Assembly (NCBI RefSeq): GCF_029542785.1
Contig: NC_083374.1
Location: forward strand, 558,001 to 622,000
Length of the DNA stretch: 64,000 nt
Reading direction: 5' to 3'
Source of the DNA: Malassezia japonica
Lineage: Eukaryota > Basidiomycota > Malasseziomycetes > Malasseziales > Malasseziaceae
The notes under the pieces are model-generated. The model saw only the letters and a program-made list of their open reading frames with translations. It was not told the origin of the DNA and did not search any database. The translations under genes were made by a program, and so were the position numbers. Positions within the stretch are counted from its first letter, which is position 1. Each line of letters opens with the position of its first letter. Positions 57,160 to 64,000 of the stretch are shown here, in pieces.

Positions 57160-58353
57160 CTAGTTAGCAGCAACCGTGCGCTGCGCAGGGGCCAGCGACT
57201 GGTTGTTCTTGCTCTCGGTGTTGTTGTACAGCGTCACATCCACACCGCCAATCTTCTCGTGGTCGTGGCCGTCAGAGCCCTTCTTCGAGTTGCCCTGGCC
57301 GTATGCACGAACACGCATGCGCTCCCAGTCACCGGCAGTGGGCGGCGGCAGACCCTGCGCCTCACGCTCGGCAAAGAAGTTGCGGCCCTTGTACGCCTCG
57401 CGCACGACAGGCGAGTCGAGCAGCGGGTTCAGCGGCACATCGTCGTTGAAGAGAGCAAAGTAGAAGAGACCAAGACGGTTGTAATGCGCCTGGTCCTCCG
57501 GAGGAGCAACCACGCGGTGGATCGTCTGCTTCAGGTAGCCGCCCGAGAGGAAGTGCATCGCGTCGCCCAGGTTCAGCACAATGGCGTTAGGGCGGTAGCG
57601 GACCATGCGCCACTTGTTGTCAGGCATAAGCACCTCAAGCGAAGTGATGGGCTGCGACCAGAGGATCGACACGCTGTTGAAGTCCGTGTGGCCCTGGAGA
57701 CGCACACCGCTCACCGCCTGGTCGTCCTCCTTGGGCGGGGGACGGTAGAGAGCGTAGCGGAGGAGGTCAAGACCGCGCTTTTCAGGCTCCTTAGACAGGT
57801 TCCAGAGGGTGTCAACGGGCAGCTTGAGCACAAGCGAGAGCACGTTGAGGATTTTGCGGAGAATCACGTCGTGGTTGAAATTGGCAAACTCATGAATCTC
57901 ATCAATCAGGGGCTGCATCTGCTCGGGGAAGCGCGCGCGCTTCTCCGGCGTAAAGGTCTGCGAACCAAAGTTGAGCTGCTCAATGCGGTCCTTCACACCG
58001 TTGATCTGCCAGTGGCCCATAGGCTTGTATCCGACGAACGAGCCAGCGTTAAGCATGTCGGCAAGGCAGCGCTTCTTCTCCGCATCCGTCACACCGTCGA
58101 ACGCGTACTGGCCAATGGCAAACTGGCGGAGAACCTTCTCCCAGGGAAGACCGTGGTTGATGGCGTACAAGAAGCCGTCCTCCGAGAAAGCACGACCCAC
58201 CTGCTCCACAACCTTGGGGGGAATCTCGTCAAAGTTCTCACCCTTGATCTCGGAAAGGTCGAGAGTATGAAGCGGCGCCCAGTCAAAGTCTTCGTTCTTC
58301 GTCTCCATGGGGGGCACCCAGGGAGGGATGTCGACAGTAGAGGTGGCGGACAT
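57160..58353 (-). CDS. 2-oxoglutarate/Fe(II)-dependent dioxygenase, IPNS-like
   Basis: 397 aa from the ATG at 58353 (MSATSTVDIPPW); an upstream ATG at 58464 adds a leader unlike the family. The N-terminal domain has the DGFLYAINHGLPWEKVL block typical of the DIOX_N module. The iron ligands are His and Asp of GHTDFNS and the later His of TIHRVVAPP, with Arg of NRLGLF as the likely 2-oxoglutarate contact. The family includes isopenicillin N synthase-like enzymes and fungal hydroxylases with varied substrates. Nothing nearby identifies the substrate. All catalytic residues are present. Confidence 0.9.
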   Translation of the reverse strand: MSATSTVDIPPWVPPMETKNEDFDWAPLHTLDLSEIKGENFDEIPPKVVEQVGRAFSEDGFLYAINHGLPWEKVLRQFAIGQYAFDGVTDAEKKRCLADMLNAGSFVGYKPMGHWQINGVKDRIEQLNFGSQTFTPEKRARFPEQMQPLIDEIHEFANFNHDVILRKILNVLSLVLKLPVDTLWNLSKEPEKRGLDLLRYALYRPPPKEDDQAVSGVRLQGHTDFNSVSILWSQPITSLEVLMPDNKWRMVRYRPNAIVLNLGDAMHFLSGGYLKQTIHRVVAPPEDQAHYNRLGLFYFALFNDDVPLNPLLDSPVVREAYKGRNFFAEREAQGLPPPTAGDWERMRVRAYGQGNSKKGSDGHDHEKIGGVDVTLYNNTESKNNQSLAPAQRTVAAN

Positions 58354-58763
58354 GGTAAAGGAGCTCCTTGTCACTGGGTAGGGACTACAGAGCGTAAGGG
58401 AAAGAGTCGGCGTGCTTGTCATTCCTCTTATAGACCTATGGGCTTCCCCGTCATCTCCCCGCATCGATCACATCAGCGAACTATGTTCACTGTGCACGTC
58501 TCAGGAGGAAGAACGTGCGCTCCGCCCTTTGGATGGCGTGCTTGTCGTCTGACACTGACGTGATCGGCAAAGTAGCTGAGTCATACGACTTTAAGGTTCC
58601 ACGTGGACCCACGCGAAGATGTCGAATCACGTGAGATCAGGTTCGGCGCGCATATGCACACAGGAGGCTGTACAGGTGCGTCGCGCTAATTAGGGGACCA
58701 GGCGACCGCGTCTGCAATTTACATTCCTCGCTCCCAGATTTGAGCTTGTCGGCTGTTCGCATC
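58354..58763. promoter_or_regulatory. Divergent promoter with paired CACGTG boxes
   Basis: 410 bp between the dioxygenase and glycoprotein starts. CACGTG occurs at 58600-58605 and 58628-58633, 28 bp apart. No ORF is supported. Confidence 0.5.
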
Positions 58764-60010
58764 ATGCTCAGAATGAGCGGACGCATGACGGGGCAATGGG
58801 CGCTTTTGTGCTGTATGGTTGTGGTCTGCTTGGTCGAGGTTGTACTGGGTGACGCGTATCCTTACTCGACGACCTACGTGCCGGGTCCTTCGTCTCTTCC
58901 CCAAACCTCTGAGGCGAAGCAGGCGGGTACCAATGCGTGTGGAACTGGCTCGAGCCAGTCCTCCATGTGCCAAAACCTCTACCTGAACTCGGCTACGGAC
59001 TTCTGTCTCTGGGGTCCCACGGGTCCCAAGCCGCAGGGCATCGGCGATGCAGAGCGCGGTGTCGTGAGCTACTGCACCAAGGCCGGTCGTGGCACGCGCA
59101 CAATCCCCGATGGCACGCTCAAAAGCGTCCACTTTGTAAAGACCCCGCATTATGTACAGGTCAGCGGGACGGGCAACTTTGAGAACATCTTCATTTCTGC
59201 TCAGGGCGGCGGCGGTGAATTGGATCCCCATGGCGCCGATGAGCTGGGCAACCCGATTGGTGGTTTGGTTTTCTCCAATGCTTTTGGAAAGGGTCTGATG
59301 CAGGTGCATGAATGGGTACGTACTTTCACCACAAGACGCAGCTAACACTTCAGAACAACTTTATGGACAAGGAGACGTATTGTCTGCGCGCGTGCCCGGA
59401 TGGCGACTCTGCGTACCAGTACTGCAAGAACATTTACGACGAGCTGGGCTGCAACTTTAATATGCCCACGACGCCTGACCAGCTGGGCGTGTTTGAGTCT
59501 TGTGAAGGTGACGACGCCCAAATCGTTGGTGTATACACAAACAACGGTGTGGTGTCTACATTCTTTGAGTCACAAACCTCGACGGGCGGCTCTGCCCCCC
59601 CGCCGAAGCCCCCACCCGCAGTGAGCCAGTGCAAGCCTTTCCAGTCGGCGGCGCTAGGTGGCACGCTGAAGAATCCGTTCAAGAATGCCAAGCTCGAGAC
59701 GCCCATTGCTGCCGGCTCATCGGCGACGTCGGCGTCTTCGTTCTCGTCGTCGTCTTCGTTCTCGTCGTCGTCTTCGAGCTCGTCTTCGTCTTCGAGCTCA
59801 TCTACGTCGTCCTCAAGCTCGTCGACTCCCACCTCGAGCTCGTCGGCGATGACCTCGTCACGCGCACCCCTGGTTACTGTGACCTCCACCTCTTCCAACT
59901 CGGTCCCCAGGCTCGATCTGGGCAACAGTGGAGTGAGCAAATACTCCTCTTTCACGATACCCGTGACGCTCCTTGTGTCGTCTCTCCTTTCTGTTATCTA
60001 CCTCTTGTAG
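58764..60010 (+). CDS. GPI-anchored cell-surface glycoprotein ('macrophage activating glycoprotein' family)
   Basis: Two exons (58764-59315 and 59354-60010) encode 402 aa, with a 38-nt intron that joins QVHEW to NNFMDKETYCLRACPD. A signal peptide (MLRMSGRMTGQWALLCCMVV, cleavage about after VVLG) precedes YPYSTTYVPGPSSLPQT, SSMCQNLYLNSATDFCLWGP, ELDPHGADELGNPIGGLVF and CKNIYDELGCNFNMP. Paired Cys residues suggest disulfides. A Ser-rich stalk follows, then a hydrophobic GPI-attachment tail (FTIPVTLLVSSLLSVIYLL). The family is widespread in basidiomycete walls; its molecular role is not known. The name is historical. Confidence 0.88.
59714..59880 (+). repeat. Ser-codon-rich microsatellite-like stretch
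   Basis: TCGTC/TCTTCG repeats code for the Ser-rich stalk of the glycoprotein. They are imperfect and probably length-variable; O-mannosylation of the stalk is expected. Confidence 0.8.
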
Positions 60011-60425
60011 AATCTGCGGTTGTAATTACTTATTGGCATGGATTAGTCCCGATAGGATCACCCGATACCGCAGGGTTGGGGTGAACTTTGCTGCTTCTCG
60101 TTGTTGAAAGTCGTCGTGTCCTATCGAAGTGATGTTATTCAACAAAATCGCGACTGACTCTGTCCACTGAACAAGTGCCAAGCTCATGTGGAGGCGCCTC
60201 CGAGGCCGCGGGGCTGAGATTCGATCGCTTGTCCGGCTGCTTGTCGCGGGCTAGGTGGAGCTTTGTAAGCTCTGATTCGCTGCCTGACGCTTATTTCCTG
60301 ACTGACCTGCTGCATTCACGCGGTGCTACCCCATTAACGCAGCGACGAGTTTCACATGCGGTTTATCCGGGGCAGGCACTAAGCCCTATAAGTGCCAAAA
60401 TTCTTTTGGTCGTTGCCACCCCATC
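60011..60425. other. Intergenic region upstream of the sterol-desaturase-family gene
   Basis: 415 bp. It should hold the glycoprotein terminator and the promoter of the next gene. No RNA or convincing ORF is seen. Confidence 0.4.
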
Positions 60426-61433
60426 ATGAGTGCGGTTGCAACGAACCAGAACCGTCCCCGTCCCAAGGCGGACACTTGGACAAAGGAGAAGAGGCTTCCC
60501 TTTCCTCATTTCCTTATCCGCTGGCTCGATATTCTCCCGCCCGCGGTTGATGAAGTGCCTCAATTCAAGCCTACTGATAAAGTTCCCGTGTATTCGGAAC
60601 TGAACCAGGTTCCTTACTTGGTGCCTGCTGCCCTGGCGCCCTTCATTGTGCGCTATGTATACTGGAATTTTGTGGAGCAGTCGATGCCCAGCCACTGGAC
60701 GATGTGGGTGTTCCTGTTTTCGTACACGCTCGTCTTTGGCGCCCAATTTGTGCGTGGCCTGAACCGTCTTGCGCGCCGTTATGGTTACCTGGATGGCGGC
60801 GTTGGCCGTGACACGATCCCCTACTCGCAGATGGGCAAGGTGGTCGTGGAGGTACTGGCTGGTCTTACGCTCCGTCCCGCCCTTGCGGTGATTTTGACCT
60901 ACGACCCTAAGGCCGCGCCGAACCTGAGCCTTTGGCTGCCCGTTCAGCTCTGCGTGTTCACGCTCGTGGAAGACTTTTACTACTACTGGCTTCACCGTGC
61001 GTGCCATGTGGGCGAGGGAGCTTGGCGCTTCCACCGTCTGCACCATACCACCAAGCACCCCACGAGCCTGCTTCTTGGTTATGCCGACCAAATTCAGGAG
61101 TGCTTTGATGTGGTGATTGTCCCCTTCATGGCCTGGCTCACCTTCCCTCTTGACTTTGACACAATGACTGTTTGGATTATTATTCACATTTCGATTCAGA
61201 TCCATGGCCACAGTGGTCTGCGTCTGCACTACGGCACCGTGCTTACCGGTCCCTTCCTTCGCATGTTTGACCTGGAAATTGTGGGAGAGGACCACGACCT
61301 TCACCACCGCCACGGTTGGAAGGACTCATACAACTATGGTAAGCAGTCCCGTGTCTGGGACTCGCTGTTTGGTACGACCGGCGAGCGTATCGAGTGTCGT
61401 CCGGACAACCTGGACTACAACAAATTTATTTAA
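60426..61433 (+). CDS. Sterol-desaturase/fatty-acid-hydroxylase superfamily membrane oxidase
   Basis: 335 aa in one exon. Three His clusters form the di-iron site: HRACH, HRLHH (in WRFHRLHHTTKHP) and HDLHHRHG (in GEDHDLHHRHGWKD), plus an additional HISIQIHGHSG stretch. Hydrophobic segments (LVPAALAPFIVRYVYW, WVFLFSYTLVFGAQFV, LWLPVQLCVFTLVEDFYYYW) fit an ER membrane protein. Superfamily members include C-4 and C-5 sterol oxidases and ceramide hydroxylases. The spacing and surrounding residues do not match yeast Erg25 or Erg3 closely enough to choose, so I name only the superfamily. Confidence 0.9.
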   Translation: MSAVATNQNRPRPKADTWTKEKRLPFPHFLIRWLDILPPAVDEVPQFKPTDKVPVYSELNQVPYLVPAALAPFIVRYVYWNFVEQSMPSHWTMWVFLFSYTLVFGAQFVRGLNRLARRYGYLDGGVGRDTIPYSQMGKVVVEVLAGLTLRPALAVILTYDPKAAPNLSLWLPVQLCVFTLVEDFYYYWLHRACHVGEGAWRFHRLHHTTKHPTSLLLGYADQIQECFDVVIVPFMAWLTFPLDFDTMTVWIIIHISIQIHGHSGLRLHYGTVLTGPFLRMFDLEIVGEDHDLHHRHGWKDSYNYGKQSRVWDSLFGTTGERIECRPDNLDYNKFI

Positions 61434-61572
61434 TGGGGTCTATAGGATATGATCATGTATAAATAATCCTGGCAATGTGATGCACTTCTAAATCATTAAA
61501 GCGTGTTGCAGTCTATTTCGAGTCTTGACGAATAACGTGGGTAGTAGATAAATTACAAAACATGTACAGGAC

Positions 61573-62934
61573 TCAGAACACCACCATGTCACGGCGTGCT
61601 ATCTCAAAGCGCCTGCGCATCTGGCCCATCAGGCGCTGACGGCGAGTGCCACTGGCTTCTTGGTCCACAGGGAACTCGCTGACGATGTAGTTTTGGCCGT
61701 TGAAAATCGGGTCGAGCTCGCGGGGCATGTTGATGTTGATGCCCTTGCCCAGAGACACTCTGCGTCCGCCCTTGGGAATTTGGCGTTGTTCCGGAGCAGG
61801 TCCAGACATGGATGTAACCGACATCCAGTCCTCGAGATCGTCTTCGTCGTCCTCGTTCACGGGAGGAAGGTTGTGGCCGCGCTTGTTGCCCTGCAGGAGC
61901 TGGCGGCCCAGCGCACGACGCACGAGCGTACTGCGGCGGATATTAGACACGTCGAGTCCTTGCTGCTTGCAGTAGTCAAGTTCGTCCATGTACGCCTTGC
62001 GCCACGCCTGCGGTGCACTGTACCACAGCTTGTACACCGCGTTGGATACAAGGCGACGCGCGCGGGCCTTGCGCTCCGTCTGCGAGATATCCGCGCCGAG
62101 CGAACGAAGCGCATCGCGCTCTTCGAGCTCGTCGGCACTGTCGAGTAGCTTGGTCGCCTCGTCGATGACCGACTGGCGTTCGAGCTCGCGCTGCTTCTTT
62201 TCGGCGGCAAGCTTGATCATACGCTTGCGTAGGCCGCGAACACTCTTGTACGCCCACACGAGATGCATCGGAAGCGCACCCGAGGCAAACACGAACGGCC
62301 ACCAGCTCGGCCGCCCTTGGTCGACCCACCTGCCCGACGGAATCACCAAAGAGTACAACATTAGCAAGTGCAATGCGACACGCGTGAACAGGAAGGAAAG
62401 CGTGAAAGCCCAGTAAGAGCGCAGCTTGGGGTTCAGTACACCGATACCCATAATCCACGTCGGAATCTCCATGATGGCCGCAGCATCAAAGCAGTGCGAC
62501 CAGCGGTTGCGAATCCACAAAACACACAGGATGGCATACACCGAGTGGTGGATCCATCCGCTAGACATATTAACAAACTTCCTGTAGCAAGTAACACCCG
62601 TGAACAGATCCGAAATGAGATAAGCGAGGAAAAAGACGCAAATGGGGTCCGCAATGCTCTCGCGATGAGGAGTCATCTTGCGCCAGTCCATGCCCGTATA
62701 GAAGAAGTCAAAGACAAAGGGAAGCGAACATGTCGACACAACCAATGCAGAAAACGTCGTAATGATCCAGGAGCGCTTTCGGAGTTGCTCGTCGCTTTTC
62801 CCAGCGTACAATGTGTTGGCAAAAAGGTGGTACGCAAACTGAATCATGAGAGTCGACACCACGAAGGAATGGAAGTGAGGGCTCGCGAGAGCGGCTTCCA
62901 CGTATGGTGCCACATCGTGATACGACATCGCCAT
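61573..62934 (-). CDS. TLC-domain (TRAM/LAG1/CLN8) multi-pass membrane protein
   Basis: 453 aa from the ATG at 62934 ([16 protein letters not shown]); a longer frame starts at TTG. About seven hydrophobic helices lie in residues 15-250. The block [20 protein letters not shown] with the His-His pair and [17 protein letters not shown] are TLC signatures. A long helical, charged C-terminus follows ([18 protein letters not shown]), then a basic tail. TLC proteins act on lipids, such as ceramide synthases or lipid-sensing transporters. The Lag motif of ceramide synthase is not seen, so it fits the TMEM56/FAM57-like branch better. Divergent from UBA4. Confidence 0.87.
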   Translation of the reverse strand: MAMSYHDVAPYVEAALASPHFHSFVVSTLMIQFAYHLFANTLYAGKSDEQLRKRSWIITTFSALVVSTCSLPFVFDFFYTGMDWRKMTPHRESIADPICVFFLAYLISDLFTGVTCYRKFVNMSSGWIHHSVYAILCVLWIRNRWSHCFDAAAIMEIPTWIMGIGVLNPKLRSYWAFTLSFLFTRVALHLLMLYSLVIPSGRWVDQGRPSWWPFVFASGALPMHLVWAYKSVRGLRKRMIKLAAEKKQRELERQSVIDEATKLLDSADELEERDALRSLGADISQTERKARARRLVSNAVYKLWYSAPQAWRKAYMDELDYCKQQGLDVSNIRRSTLVRRALGRQLLQGNKRGHNLPPVNEDDEDDLEDWMSVTSMSGPAPEQRQIPKGGRRVSLGKGININMPRELDPIFNGQNYIVSEFPVDQEASGTRRQRLMGQMRRRFEIARRDMVVF

Positions 62935-63000
62935 ACCGGCACGCTTGATCACCGGTTGTCGTGCCGAGCAACCCAAATACACCCTGTCGCAGTGGCATCC

Positions 63001-63018
63001 CACGTGCATTTGCACGTG
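63001..63018. promoter_or_regulatory. Paired CACGTG boxes between the TLC gene and UBA4
   Basis: CACGTGCATTTGCACGTG: two exact boxes 12 bp apart, forming one larger near-palindrome, in a divergent promoter of only about 120 bp. Confidence 0.55.
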
Positions 63019-63057
63019 TCTACCCCAACACTCCTTTGTGGAGGCCAAAAAAAAAGC

Positions 63058-64000
63058 ATGCTGGGTGCGGCCGAATATGCGCGGTATTCGCGGCAGATGC
63101 TGCTGCCCGACTTTGGGCTCGATGCACAGTACGCGCTAAAGAAGGCGAACGTACTGGTTATAGGAGCTGGCGGATTGGGCTGCCCTGCGGTGCAGTATTT
63201 GGCGTCGGCTGGCGTAGGTACGTCGCGTGGCTCATGCAGGCCATATGACAGTCGTCGATGCGGACGTGGTCGAGACCAGCAACCTCGCGCGCCAGGTTCT
63301 ACACACGGATGAAAAGGTTGGAATGAACAAGGCTGCATCGATTGCAGCCGCGGTCGCAGTGTACGTCGTCCTTCTTACCCAGCCTGAATCCCCACGTGCA
63401 CGTTACTGCGTACCCCTCGCTGCTGACGGCGGTAAATGCATGCGAACTTATGGAGGCGCACGATTTGGTGCTGGACTGTACGGATAATGTCATGACACGC
63501 TACCTCGTGTCCGATGCCGCGGTTCTGGCCGGCAAGCAGGTCGTCAGCGGCGCCGCCCAAGGCTACGACGGCCAGCTCGTCGTCCTGCACAAGGACTGCG
63601 GCGAGGTGCGGGGGCCGTGCTACCGCTGTCTCTTTCCCGAGGCGCCGCGGCCTGAGCACACACAGTCGTGCGACGATGGAGGGGTGCTTGGCCCTGTCAC
63701 GGGCCTCATTGGCACACTGCAAGCCCTCGAAGCGATCAAGCTGCTGACCGGTGTGGGCGAAAAGACGCAGCCGACGATGCTCTTTGCGTCACCGTTCGGT
63801 GCGACGCCTTTTCGGACGGTGCGTGTGCGCCCCCGCCAGCTCAAAAAGTGCCGGGCATGTGGCGATCCGGCGCTGGTCAAGCGTATCACGGATCTGACCC
63901 ACGAAGATTATGTGTCGTTTTGCCAGCTCACCTCTGCACCTACGTGGGACGTGCGCAGCGTCCCCCCGGACATGCTGCAGACGCGATCGTTGCCTGAAGG
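63058..64000 (+). CDS. UBA4: Adenylyltransferase/sulfurtransferase Uba4 (MOCS3), 5' part
   Basis: Three exons seen: 63058-63217, 63240-63360 and 63383 to the window end, about 299 codons, truncated by the edge. Both introns are 22 nt. Start [23 protein letters not shown]-binding [20 protein letters not shown] and [18 protein letters not shown]; the [17 protein letters not shown] block; [20 protein letters not shown] with the active-site Cys region; and the Cys pair of [11 protein letters not shown]. The next residues begin a rhodanese-like domain. Uba4 activates Urm1 for tRNA wobble-uridine thiolation and protein urmylation. Confidence 0.95.

Noticed and set aside
56698..58563. 621-codon + strand ORF opposite the dioxygenase and Ubc6
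   Set aside because: It is antisense to two secure genes, with low-complexity His/Arg/Val composition and no domain.

Overview
The window reads as nuclear DNA of a compact, GC-rich basidiomycete yeast, most likely Malassezia or a close relative (Ustilaginomycotina). The evidence is the gene content: single-type FKS1 glucan synthase, CYP61/ERG5, both NAD-IDH subunits, an intron-bearing eL18, divergent H2A/H2B, and a basidiomycete-type GPI 'macrophage activating glycoprotein'. Gene spacing is very tight, and splicing uses many tiny introns of 22-24 nt with a GTACGT-like donor and CTAAC/CTGAC just before the acceptor. I see no plasmid, phage, IS element or CRISPR. About 38 protein genes and two intron-containing tRNAs are supported. 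Many gene models are spliced; I rebuilt them by hand, and each keeps one open frame whose length is a multiple of three.

Layout. 0-7.5 kb: an APSES (StuA-like) regulator diverges from an acidic, possibly Rpd3L-related protein, then tRNA-Asp, an alpha/beta hydrolase, tRNA-Arg and an unknown gene. 7.5-15.4 kb: FKS1 and ERG5, the cell-wall and ergosterol genes. 15.7-25.5 kb: a Ran1/Ksp1-type kinase, a BTG/Tob-domain protein, TFIIH subunit Tfb4, cyclin L, an unknown disordered protein and the ESCRT-III subunit Vps24. 25.6-34.7 kb: a head-to-head H2B/H2A pair, a five-exon CoA-type Nudix hydrolase, a JmjC protein, a head-to-head IDH1/IDH2 pair, an SR/Tra2-like RRM protein and eL18.

35-47.6 kb: a poly-Q LisH regulator, the seven-exon AP-1 mu subunit, a DH-PH RhoGEF, a GlcNAc-kinase-like protein, a ketopantoate-reductase-like enzyme and a Cox14-like small membrane protein. 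47.7-64 kb: a bacterial-looking GH20 hexosaminidase, a disordered protein, a fusion of a degenerate histidine-phosphatase domain with the TORC2 domain HbrB, V-ATPase subunit f, MsrA, a single-pass membrane protein, Ubc6, a 2OG-Fe(II) oxygenase, the GPI glycoprotein, a sterol-desaturase-family oxidase, a TLC-domain protein and the 5' part of Uba4, which runs off the window.

Two obligate heteromeric partners (H2A/H2B and Idh1/Idh2) are each transcribed from a shared bidirectional promoter only a few kilobases apart. The most unusual items are the HbrB-pseudophosphatase fusion, the density of 22-24 nt introns, the Firmicutes-like GH20 gene close to a GlcNAc-kinase-like gene, and the tandem TGTGGA motifs between the histone genes.
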